NCBI GenBank assembly: GCA_012932865.1
Contig: SAXG01000019.1
Span: 186,001-250,000 of the forward strand
Origin: Amylostereum areolatum
Lineage: Eukaryota > Basidiomycota > Agaricomycetes > Russulales > Stereaceae
Direction: 5' to 3'
DNA length: 64,000 bases
Shown here: piece by piece, positions 22,567-33,024 of the stretch
How the letters are laid out: each line of letters starts with the position of its first letter
Position numbering within the stretch: position 1 is the stretch's first letter
Notes under the pieces: model-generated
Seen by the model: the letters and a program-made list of their open reading frames with translations, nothing else
Database searches by the model: none
What the model was told of the DNA's origin: nothing
Program-made: the position numbers and the translations under genes

Positions 22567-23949
22567 ATGGCTCTAGTCACAGACACGCCTCTCGCCTTCG
22601 ACATCCACGACCCACCGCCCGCTTACAGCCGCGACGAGCTCAGACGACGATACCGGTTTCCCTTCGCAGTTGACGAGGACGCGGCAAAGCCATGGGTTCT
22701 CGACATCATCGACACCTATGAATATTCAGAGCCTCCGATGGTGGATGGAGTGCCCTCTCTGCCCCCCTACGACCCCAAACGAAGCTTCATCGCGCTCTTC
22801 CACCCGACATTCCTGCCGTTGGTCGAGTTTGGCTGGAACCGGGACGGTCAAGCGGACGACGAAACCACCCAGAGCGACGAGAACGAGCGCGACGGCGAGG
22901 ACATCCAAAACAATGAGGAGAACGACGACGAGAAATACGAGGAGGTCGCGGATGAAGAAGACGACGTGGAGTGCGAGGCAGGTGAAGAGGAACTCGAGTA
23001 CGAGGACGACGAGCAAGATGACGACGACGAGAAAGAGGACGACGAGGCAGAGGACGACGAGGACGACGAGGACGACGCGGACGAAACGAAAGTCAAGCTC
23101 CCCCCGGAACTCCAGAGGCTCAGAAACGCGGTGTACTACGCCGCGCTCTTCACCGCCGTCGATTACATCCGGAACGGCACCATCACCTCGGAGGTGTTCG
23201 ACATATGGAGTCGTCAAGCCTTCGCCCTGCCATTCATCGTCATCAAGCTGTCGGCCCTCCCCCGCCGCACTGACATACTCCCAACAGCCCACTACGACTA
23301 CGCTCGCAAGATGGACCAGAAGGATTGCCTTCCGGGGGAATATGAGAGGTGTGTGTCTTCGATGAAGCTGACCGAGAGGCGGTACTCACAGATTGATAGG
23401 CCTTACATGTATCGGGTCCACGCCATCCAGGCGCGGACGAGAGTGAGCCCACTGAGGAACGAGGTGACATTTGAGGAGGAGGACGCCGAGGTGCATGCGG
23501 CCAACCACGATCCCGTCGCCGATCCCCCCGCTCGTCCGACCGGCACCGTCACCTTGAACGCCTACCAATGTAAGTTTTAATATTCTTTGAAAGACCTGGA
23601 TCTAATAGCTGTGTTTATGGATACTATCCAGTGGTGGACCTCGAGCTTGGTGCGTACTATATCCCGTCGAACGATCACTAGAGCATTTATTGACTTCTTC
23701 ACCAGCTCTTGTTGACAACCGGTTCCACGAATACCGTATCTTGGTGAACAAGCGACGTGCAACGACCCAAGTAACGGCCGACGTCCATGCGCTGCGGCGA
23801 GCAGCTCTGAAAGTCCAGGTGTGTACGCGTGGTTTCGCCTCGGGCCATTTGCTCATTCTGCTTGGTTTTTACAGCGCTGGATCGCGAAGGCTCGACGGTC
23901 GCTTAAGCAAGCATGGTTTGCTCTCGGTGGGACTTGCTCGCATCGTTAG
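22567..23949 (+). CDS. Acidic-protein gene of the duplicated unit, copy 2, intact
   Basis: Lineage-restricted protein of unknown function, about 400 aa. ATG 22567 (MALVTDTPLAF) aligns with the starts of copies 1 and 3; the open frame begins earlier at 22429. Domains in order: a short Pro-rich leader; a conserved N block with KPWVLDIIDTYEYSEPPMVD and YDPKRSFIAL; about 80 residues almost wholly Asp/Glu (22850-23090); a conserved C domain with AVDYIRNGTITSEVFDIW and LSALPRRTDILP; and GTVTLNAYQ. Introns at 23570-23635, about 23651-23705 and about 23819-23873 separate tiny exons from LVDNRFHEYRILVNKRR and the end RRSLKQAWFALGG. The acidic middle suggests nuclear or nucleic-acid-mimic behaviour, but that is only inference. 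Confidence 0.7.
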
Positions 23950-25220
23950 GCTGCATCGTGGCTTTACAGCGTTTTGTCATATTGTAGCCGTGTTGCCACC
24001 ATGGACTTATGGGAATTTGACACTTACTCCTAGAGAGCAGAATGACTTCAATCGCACCCCGGTCTATGGTGCGTGGAAAGAAGACACTTCGCCGGGGGAG
24101 AAGATGTGAAATTAAGCTTCAAGCTTCAGTAACTTCAGTACTCAGTACTCAGTACTTATTCAAGGGCGCTCAAAACTAACTGGCCGGTAGAACTTCAGAA
24201 AACAAGAAAACGAGTCCATGCGGTCACATGACTTAAATAGCACGGCCAATCACAGCGGGGCATCGAGAATCGACGTGGCCCTCGACGCTCGCGCTCTTAC
24301 ATAGCGCTCCTCGAAACTCCACAGCAGTGTACCACATCTCATTCCTTCGGAAGAGCGCCCAGACATTCCAGCCACGACCGGGATGACCACCGAGGCGAAT
24401 GGACCTGGAATCGACCCATCATACTCAGAGAAGGTGCCGTGCTTCGACCTCGTTGCTGTCCGTTTTTTTTGGCTGAAATACTGTGGTCAAAGGGGGGGCA
24501 GAAGGCCTTTGGCTCGCGATACAACCAAGATAAATAACTGGTACAGAGACAGAGTCGTTTTGGTGCGACGTCCGGTGAACGTCTACGTGATGTAACGCGG
24601 GGATAGCTGTGTCATAATGTGCGTCCTTGGTTTTGCTTTATGTCTGTTTTTTCTCGGGATAATTTGAGGCTGAAACTTATCTTTAGGCTCTCGCGGTGCG
24701 GATAAACCCCTCAATTGAGATGTTGGATAGATGGGTCGGAAGATAGGGGGAGCCAGCTTGTGGTGAGTTTGCCGTTGAACTTCGAACAGCACTCTGTTTA
24801 CATGTTCTACGCAAAGGAAGACCCTTCAAGTCCCCTATCCTATCTACGCAATATGAATGATCTCTGGATGGCCGCAGCCGAGGAGGGACCGTGTGCGCAC
24901 AAGAATGAAGTTGGAATAGACACTCGTCCTCCATAGCTCCTCTCTCGACTGCCACGTCGTCCGTATGCCCTCAAAGGGCCTCCACCACAAAAATATCCTC
25001 CTTCAACCTTAACGACGCGCGGACTGGAGACGTCGCCTTCGGGGCGTCCGCCTTTGGTACATATACCGGCCTGCAACATTTCTTGGTCGCGTCTGTCTAC
25101 CATCCCATCTTTTCACTTTCCCGCCACACCGTTGGCGCTCCGTGCGTACCTCTTCCGCATTACGATTTCCTATATACTGAGTCCCTTTTTTTTCCAGTAT
25201 CGAACTGTTTCTCTACAATC
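23950..25220. other. Spacer between units 2 and 3
   Basis: Contains short cagtactcagtact repeats (24135-24165) and, from about 24200, the diverged duplicate of 19140-20120 including a partly conserved minus-strand frame (24683-24955). No confident gene. Confidence 0.45.
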
Positions 25221-26864
25221 ATGGCGCTGTCGCCGAAAGTCTGCCTCGTCTTTGGCCCAGGAGCAAGACTCTTCCTTCAAGACTTCACGTCAAAGCTACT
25301 TGCTAGATCGTCCAAGAGATCCTTTCTTTTTTCATTACACCCTCTCGAAGCGAACCTTCCAAGAAGACTCCACTCCTCGACTAGCATGGATGCGCGTGCA
25401 GGCGATGCCGCGAAGCTGCTTCACCCTACTAGAGATTGAGGTTGACGATTTCGACCCCCCGATTTCGACCTCTTCACCACGGTCCTGCAGCAGTCCAGCA
25501 CCCACTTGGGGGCAGATCGTTACGGATCTGCCCAAGTACAACGTCGTCCACCTGGCTATCAGCGCAGAGCGCGACGACGCCCTAGCGTGCTGCTCGGAGA
25601 GAGGCGGTCTCTTTTGGATGCAGAACAGAGGAAACGTGGGTCCGACGACGTCGTACGCTGCCCAGGTCGTCGTCCCTGGGAGATCATCCTAGGATTGGTG
25701 TCCTAGCATTCTAGGGCTCGGCAATGTCCGCTCCCCCTCACCATCCGGTTCATGCCCGACCGTCTCACCTATATCAACGCAAGCCGCGGCGGCAGCTTCC
25801 CATCCCTCTCCCAGCGCACCTTCGACCTTGTGGCCTTGGAGGCCTTACCCCGCGTACGCTTTATGAGGCTCTCCCTTGGACTAGAGGGAAACTACGGCAC
25901 GATGCGCATAAGGCTCGTTCCCGTGCGGGAGTCTCTAACCTTATCCGCTGTTAGACGATGCGTATACTTCCTCACGTATCGTCGTCTCGAAAATCATTCC
26001 CGACGACATCCTCAAACCAAACTCCTCTACACCGTCAAGCTCGGCGTCGTGGACATCCACCCTACATCCTCCTTCTTTGAGCTCGAGCGTCCGCAAGTGT
26101 TCGTTAAAGACGTACGATGCTACACTCCCACCACACCGGACCTCGTCCAACACGACCTCGAGGTGTTGCTCGAGGCCCTCGGACGCGCGTCCCACCTGGG
26201 GAGTTGTCCATCGTCTTGCCGGTATCAGATGAGGTGGCATTCGAGCGCATTGTCGAAGAGGGGCAGCACGTTCCAGAGACGCTCCTACAAGTCGTTTCGG
26301 CCCCGTTCACGCCCCTACCCCACCCCGATCGTGACGCGACGTTCTTCTATGGGAAGGTGCTCATCTCGTCCAAGGCAGCAAACCGTGGCTCATGGCGCTT
26401 TCGTCGTCTCAGTACCACAAGATCCATCGCTTCCCGACCACCGTCGACCTCGAACAGGGAACAAACATTTCCCTGATCCTCACAGACCTCATCTACAACT
26501 TCCCGCCATGGATACAGCGTGCGCGCGTCCTCGTCGTGGACCCCTTCTTTCCCTCTGCCGACGCTTGGAAAGAGGTCTTGGGAGCGGTTCAAGGATGTCA
26601 TGGAATCGGCGGTGGTATGCCCGAAAATAGCCACATCTCGGGACGAGCTGTCGGGAAAGCTCGAGGACGAGGAGCTATAGCTACAGCAGCAGGAGAGGCC
26701 GTTGTTTCAGAAACTCGAAACGGCGCGATATATGCACGAAGACGGTCGAGACGAGCCAGTGTGGTAGCGAGAGGGCCAGGGACTCGGGGAGAAGGACGAC
26801 TCGGGAAGAAGGACACTTGGTTGTGCGTGCGTCATATCCCCTCTCAACTGGTGAGTTTGAAGGG
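25221..26864 (+). pseudogene. F-box gene, unit 3, degenerate
   Basis: The start resembles the F-box genes (MALSPKVCLVFGPGA, then LFLQDFTSKLLA), but the F-box itself is frame-broken and the CRRWR motif is gone. From 25752 recognisable stretches (FDLVALEALPRVRFM, LTLSAVRRCVYF, VVDIHPTSSF, DVRCYTPTTPDL) match 20735-21080, and later pieces (PHPDRDATFFYGKVLISSK, IQRARVLVVDPFF) occur in other frames. At least four frame changes plus small deletions are needed to align it, so it is a pseudogene. Confidence 0.85.
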
Positions 26865-27546
26865 TTGATCTGTACGTGGACATTAGGATACACGTAGGAT
26901 GTACGATTAGGACTCAAGTATTGTTCCTTATGATATGGTCATATGCTTTCACTGAGTCACTATCTAAGGCTTGACACTTCAGAACTTTGTGGCAGAGGGA
27001 CTACCTACGCCTAAGGGTGAACATGCTATGAAGTATGGCTTGGACATGGGGGCCCGTTCTGCGTGGGTCATAGAGGAGGTCCATGCGATGAGGACACAGG
27101 ATGACTTTGGTGTAATCAACGTCGTTGTTTCTCAGCTCTCTCCAGGTGAGTGGCATCAGGTCGCTTCATCCATTGAGGCGATATCTTGAACGAATAAACG
27201 ACACAGATCGTTATGAGGTCGTAATTCGAACTTCGCGCGCCAGAGCGGCCCCGGGAGAGGCTCAGTCGGCCGACACCGCTCGCGCATCCAAGTGGACGCT
27301 TGAACCATGCGCGTTTGGGCTCACAATAGGATGCACTTGAGCCTTTATTTCGTCGGGCGGAGCGGAGTTCGTGCCGCAACTATTGTCCCTCGTGTTGAAT
27401 TTCGCGGCACCTCTTCCGCCGGCCACTCTTCTTTCCTTTCCCTTACCACAACCAACACAATCCCCCTTTCTGCCACTATCCCCTCCTGCACCGCAACAGT
27501 TGCCTCCTCCCCGCTCCCACCCTTTGACCCACAATACCTCGCATCT
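26865..27546. other. Spacer and promoter of acidic-protein copy 3
   Basis: No gene is supported. It occupies the same place as the promoter region between the two genes in units 1 and 2, but similarity to them is weak. Confidence 0.4.
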
Positions 27547-28862
27547 ATGGCCCAAGTCACATATACCCCCCTCGTCCGCGACGACCACCCCCACCCTTCC
27601 ACCTCCACTCCTCCCGCACCCCGTGGCAAGAAGAGAAGCGGCGACGACCTCGAAAGCACTCGTTCGGCCCCCTCACCACCCTCCAAATTCACCAGCGAGA
27701 ATATCTCCCCAGCATGCCAGTTCTCTACCCCTTCCTTTATCTACCAAGACCAAGACGTGTTCTCGCCTATGCCACCGAGTCCCGACCCCCTCCTCGTTAG
27801 TTTTGAGGCACCTACAAGCACCGAAGCCACCGCCCCCTTTCCGCTCTTCGACCTCAGCCTCGATAAAGAGCTCCTGGCGCTCATTGGCTACGACGACGAC
27901 GGCGACGACGTGCACGATGACGGCGAGGGGGTCAACCTCGACGAATTCGAACACACCTTCTATGACCCGGTCTATGTTGAAGGTCTCAGAATGTGGGCCT
28001 ATTACGACTATCCCGCGGTGATCAGTCGCGGGATGCCTGCCCTTCCTCGCCGCCTCCTCCCAACGATCTACACGCCCTATGCCAATATGGATCGCGAGCC
28101 AGTGGAAGGAAATTCGGAGGCGTATGTACTTTCGACGGCTGGGAGATGATCGTGGACACTGATGCCTTTGCTAGGGTTGATCTATATTGGTCTCATCGCT
28201 CCGATGTGCGGTCCAGGACGAACTGGTTGAAGAATGAAGTGAAACGCGACACGCTCGAGGAAGAGGAAGAGGGGACGACTCCCGCGAATCCCAAGGTCCT
28301 TCGCACCACAGAGGACCCTCTTGAAGCCCCGGGCGGCGTCGTTAACATCGAGGACATGGATTTCGAACAATGTGAGTATTAATTGACTTCCAATGCTACA
28401 ATTGCGAGGGCTAACGTCGTGATCTGTGCAGTCGCGGCTCTAGGAGATGGTGCGTGCATTCTCTCAAGGAGGTTGTGATGTTTATGAACGTTCGTGATGC
28501 TATAGCGGCCGACGCTTTAACAGCCTTTGTTGATGACTGGTTCCACGAATACTATCCAAGTGGTGAGTGCTCTCGGTTACTTACACGTGCCTCTTCTCAC
28601 TACCTTCTCTAGTGGACGATGTCTCAAGCGAGGCGCCGCTTATATCCTGTGCGTTCCCTCCAATGCCACGCCTCCTACTCTTCTCATATTTCTGGATACT
28701 ATAGCTCATGGATCTCCGGACAACGACCTGCCATCGTTAGGTTCCGAAGGGTCAGGTGCGTGTATATGCTGCCGCCTCCAACAGCCCGTTCTCATTCTCT
28801 TTGTGGTCTACAGCGTTACAATGGTGATGCGCCGACTTGAACCCTCTACCATTGCGGGTTAA
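27547..28862 (+). CDS. Acidic-protein gene of the duplicated unit, copy 3, divergent
   Basis: ATG 27547 (MAQVTYTPLV) matches copy 1 at the start. It then diverges: a Pro/Ser-rich leader, PFPLFDLSLDKELLALIGY, a short Asp-rich stretch (DDDGDDVHDDGEG) instead of the long acidic tract, then FYDPVYVEGLRMWAYYDYP and MPALPRRLLPTIYTPY, matching the IW and ALPRRTDILP blocks of copy 2. Introns begin near 28118, 28371, 28451 and 28562; the small exons include DDWFHEYYPS, matching DNRFHEYRIL of copy 2. The 3' end is uncertain: one reading stops at 28702-28704, another splices on to taa 28860-28862. Function unknown. Confidence 0.5.
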
Positions 28863-29506
28863 TCCCACATCTATACGCGACGTCCGCGACGCTGTATACA
28901 ACTTGGTGCACGCATAATGCAGTGCCGCGCGGCTGCCATGTTCAGCGTGCATGGGCAGGACGTCGCCAGCCAGGGCGACTCGGAGGCGAGCCGTTGGAGA
29001 GTTGATGCATGTTGAAGCTGGTTGAAGTCGAACCACGATTGGTGTTTACGCTACTGGTTCTGGAGTTCAATTGCTCCGTATACTCGTCGCTGTGTTATAC
29101 CTTTGTATTGGACTGTACCCATGGGTTGTAAGTATCGGACGTTGTTTTTTTTGCACGCAGGAAGTCTTCTCGAAGATTGCACTTGGATCGCACAATCACT
29201 CATGAAATGGTAGCGCGAAGCAAAGTTCATATACAAGGCGAGATGAGACTGATACATGTGGCGAACTGCCAGCGAGAGTGGATAGCGTCTGAGAATCTGC
29301 CATTGACGAGTGAACGAATGGTGATACACATGCGAGGGAAGCACGTACAGTTTTAAGTAAACCGCAAGAAAGCAGTGGCCAAAAAAACGACGACCGCACT
29401 AAGGCAGTGTTATGAGCGTCCGATGCGATACTGTGTGAGGAGCAAAGATATCTGTGAACTGTACATGGTCCAGAAAGTAGAAAGTCGGACTCACAACCAA
29501 GAATTT
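28863..29506. other. Spacer, nothing recognised
   Basis: Only short frames on both strands, with no recognisable protein or RNA. Confidence 0.4.
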
Positions 29507-29737
29507 TCAAGTCGAAGGTTCAGGACCTTCCGCCGCAACGACCGGAGCGGGGAGATCAAAGAACGTGTGCAATCTGTCCCATACGTTGCGGCGAGCCTTT
29601 TCAGTCCGTAATGTCCAGAGAGATTGGCACTTGGAGCAGGCGGAAGTGTCCTTGATGCTTTCCACAACTGAAGTGAGAGGAACTGCGATGGCAGTCTTGT
29701 CGTCCGCGTCCAATATCAACATCAGGGAAACCCTCAC
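29507..29737 (-). pseudogene. BTB/POZ-family 3'-end fragment (tentative)
   Basis: The minus-strand frame ends with CSKCQSLW, a spacer and RRNVWDRLHTFFDLPAP. This pattern, a C-x2-C pair followed by a Trp-containing 'WDRLPxFFDLP' end, is how many Agaricomycete BTB-domain proteins finish (from memory). The intact BTB gene here has the analogous CEACTAFFKARHLEGRRKVF at its end. No BTB core is found upstream within 1 kb, so I read it as a stranded 3' fragment. Confidence 0.35.
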
Positions 29738-30898
29738 CTGCTAAAGCCAGGTTTTTTAACGCTCAGTTATATGAGACATGTGAATCGTGTTAAGCGGAGA
29801 AAACAAGAGCTAACTCACCTCGATGGACGGTCGTGCCTCAGCTCGTCCTTTAGCGCAAACCAGCAGAGGCGACATCGGGCTTGCGCCAAGCGAGGGAGAG
29901 CCATGGGCTCTCCTCGAACACGAACTTAGAACAGGGTCGAGCCTCGAGCTGCCTCGAGGCGCCGTCGCCGTCGGAGCTCGAATCGACTTCGCATTGAACG
30001 CGATCGTCCCAGTGCCAGCTCACCTTACTTCCTACCACTTCGACCTCCCGGTCCTCCCCTCCTTGACCGCCTGCAGTCAGCCATCAACCGCGCTCGACCA
30101 TGCTCGCCCTGTTGTGCGCTCAACGCCTGCCACAAGCCATGTCGTCCTTCTTCCTATGTCTGTTGTCGCACATGGTCTGCTTTGGATGGTATGACTAGGC
30201 CCGTGGGTTAGGACCTCCAACGTGCGTAACCCACATCGTGCATCTCGTCCTCAACCCTGATGTACTCATTTTCTCAGCGAGTGAAGCTTGTCAAGAGTCT
30301 CTCCTTCTTGCTGGACCGGCGACACCCTCGGCACCATCACTAGATTCGCTACACCCTCAGCGTCATCACACCCACGCTCCCTTCCTTTTTTCACCGCCAT
30401 TAACCAACATATTAGAATCCATGTTAATCAATGGGAGGACCAAGTCATCCTTTGCTCGTCAGTAAGTCGTATCTCCTCCGTTCTCGCGCGCTGACCCGCG
30501 TCGTAGCATCAGGCGCTGGCGAACATGATATCGGTGTCCTATTCACACACATCCGAGTCACTGTAGCATCATCTCTTCTTTCTTCCCCCTGCCTTTTTCT
30601 ATCCGAGTACCTGCATCCCTGTATCACCCATTTCTCACATCCTGTACTGCGTCGACGTACCGTAGTAATAGATAGTAATGGAGTATTTCATGAATAATCT
30701 CGTACCAATTGTGTGAATAGCAAAATTAGCAGCCGAAAGGGACTAGAAAGGATCGGGTACCGATCTTCTGGAGGAAGATCTGCCGCCGATGCCAAGTTTT
30801 AGCTTGGATGAGCTGCAAATGTTGCGCGAAATTATGGGGGGGGAACCGAATTTTGCTAATCTGCTAATTACCGTGAATTACGTCCGAGTTAATGCTAG
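29738..30898. other. Spacer, one unassigned 123-aa frame
   Basis: A frame at 29823-30194 (+) is open, but its composition is ordinary and I recognise no family. The 30670-30900 stretch is AT-richer and looks like decayed sequence. Confidence 0.35.
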
Positions 30899-32627
30899 TT
30901 AACAGATGAGGGTTTGCCTGATGAAGGTCTTGGTCAAGCCTTCGAGTTCTGTGATACATACGGCCTGCGCTGGACAGTCTTTGTGAGGGCCTTCATGAAG
31001 AAAAGCATTTACTTCTTTGGTTTGCGCGTCGACGAGCTTCGGGCAAGCGCTGACATACGTGCGTAGAAGCCAGAAGTCCCTCTTCAATGTCTCTTCGGGT
31101 GGCTGTGGCGGATCTTGGATCCACTGACGGTATGAGTCCAGATATTCCAGAAAGTTTTTGTGGTCGTAGTAACAGCACTCGTATAGAACCAAGGGTAGCA
31201 TGTCATGGAGGCCATATTCGTGTGCGAGAGACGCGACCGCGATGTCCACATGATCCGATGCCCATTCTATAGGCAAGTGAGTCTGACCTTGACCTTGACC
31301 AGATATCGCGCCAAAGGACTTGTAATCCTCAAATTTGCCAGCCGGGTAGCATATGGAAAGGCGATTTACGGCCTCGCTTCTCAGGCTGTTGATGGCGTAG
31401 TTTGACCCCATGCGAAGATAGGACGCAACAGTTTGGACCGGAAGCTTCGTATATTCCGGATAGGGCCTATCGTGTGATCTCCTCAGATCGGCGTCCCGCA
31501 TCAAAGCTGGGAAAGACTCACCGCGCAACCCCGAAGAGCCAGTTCAGCATTATTGCCGTTTTCGGTCAAGTTGGCGGAACCGCGCGTCGCGCGGATTTCG
31601 AGCCTTCCACCCGCGCGGACCTTCCGCGAGCTGTAGACACCTCATTTTCTATCCGTTTTCCTTAAATCTTAGTGTGTTCGAGTCGTAAGCATGACCCAGA
31701 GGGCGCCCCAGCGAGATCGAGTTGAAAATCGAAGGAAATGCGCTTAGCGGCACCAGTAGGCCAGAATCCGGCATCTGCGCTCTTCTGCAGAGCATAACTT
31801 GGCAAGATCTTCACTAATATACCTAAATGTTAGCCATAGACCATTTTATGTGTCTCTTCCAGGGCGCCCCTTGTTCAAATAGACACAATGTACGCAGTAG
31901 CACTCTCTCAGAGCATGGTCATGCTAGGCAGGGACCGGCCAACACTGTCCCAGGTGAATTTTCTGCAGCTGAGATCCAAACAAGCACTGGGTGCCCTATC
32001 AATGTGTCGTAAATTATTGCTGGTTCAATATTTGGGTAGTTTGGGGAAGGTTCCGCCAAGTTATGCTCTGCAGAAGAGCGCAGATGCCGGATTCTGGCCT
32101 ACTGGTGCCGCTAAGCGTATTTCCTTCGATTTTCAACTCGATCTCGCTGGGGCGCCCTCTGGGTCATGCTTACGACTCGAACACACTAAGATTTAAGGAA
32201 AACGGATAGAAAATGAGGTGTCTACAGCTCGCGGAAGGTCCGCGCGGGTGGAAGGCTCGAAATCCGCGCGACGCGCGGTTCCGCCAACTTGACCGAAAAC
32301 GGCAATAAATCGACATCTTTCACGGTTTCTTCTAGTCGCAGGGCAGGGCACGACGAATAAGTACGTCAGACCGGGACGGCTGGTATCGGTGACAGCGGCG
32401 AGTCGTTCCTTAAGGACGGTCGAATGCTGGACGAGAAGGCCCCGGTAGACTTTGAACGCTATGTTTTCCGCGATGATAACCACATTTCCGTCGTCGAACC
32501 ACAGGGTGGGGTGATGAGTGAAAGGCCCTGGGCCGACCATGGACACGTCCTCGTCCGATTCGGCCTTTCCAACATTGGAGGAGCGCTGACGCTTGCGCGA
32601 ACGACCGTCTTCGGTAGGTGTACTCAT
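30899..32627 (-). pseudogene. BTB/POZ-domain gene interrupted by an inverted-repeat element
   Basis: BTB/POZ proteins dimerise and often act as Cul3 adaptors or transcription cofactors (family knowledge). On the minus strand the first exon (from ATG 32627) reads a Ser/Arg leader, then LWFDDGNVVIIAENIAFKVY and the start of the BTB fold. The last exon (31472-30899) reads YPEYTKLPVQTVASYLRMG and the rest. Between them, at 31553-32305, lies a 753-bp element. Removing it with one TA restores VKDVDLMLNWLFGVAR, exactly the family pattern, followed by a normal GTGAGT intron. A further one-base shift just before CPALRLEET, near 32365, also breaks frame. The gene is therefore very probably dead. A related intact gene is at 36723-37815. 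Confidence 0.82.
31553..32305. mobile_element. 753-bp non-autonomous element (MITE/foldback type) with 251-bp inverted repeats
   Basis: The ends begin TTGCCGTTTTCGGTCAAG. The left arm 31553-31803 and the right arm 32055-32305, reverse-complemented, are each 251 bp and differ at one base that I can see. The unique middle is 251 bp and codes for nothing recognisable. TA flanks both sides (31551-31552 and 32306-32307), the target duplication used by Tc1/mariner-like elements. Removing the element plus one TA restores the host BTB reading frame. No transposase is present, so it must be mobilised in trans. The near-identity of the arms means either recent insertion or arm correction. Confidence 0.93.
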
Positions 32628-33024
32628 TTTCTATATCTCTGGATAGGATTGGAAGGCAAATGCGGAATCGGGAGCGTGCTTACAGTCGATGGGAAGTTGG
32701 TGGTGGGAGATAAGAATATTCGCTGGCGTGACTTGACGCGTCTGTCATGATGCAGGGACCGCGCCGTGTACTTATCTATCTATCTATCAGCTCATGACCG
32801 GTGCTACACGTTACACGCTTTTCCCGGAAGTAGGACCAGACACTTGCATAAGTACACGTGACTGCAAGTAGCCTACAACAGGTACAACATGATTTAGAGC
32901 TACAGGACACAACAAGAATACACAGGGAAATCAGACGACAGAAAACAGGGTAGAATAGTAAATACTGATCCTTTAGTTGCACGACGGGACAGAACGATTG
33001 TCACTGCTCAGACCGACGCGCAGA
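32628..33024. other. Spacer between the BTB and membrane-protein genes
   Basis: No gene seen; a short tatc tandem run lies at about 32772-32787. Confidence 0.4.

Noticed and set aside
31402..32627. The same 37-residue peptide (starting IAVFGQVGGTARRADF) at two places on opposite strands, as if a repeated gene
   Set aside because: It is the translation of the two inverted-repeat arms of the 753-bp element, not a protein.
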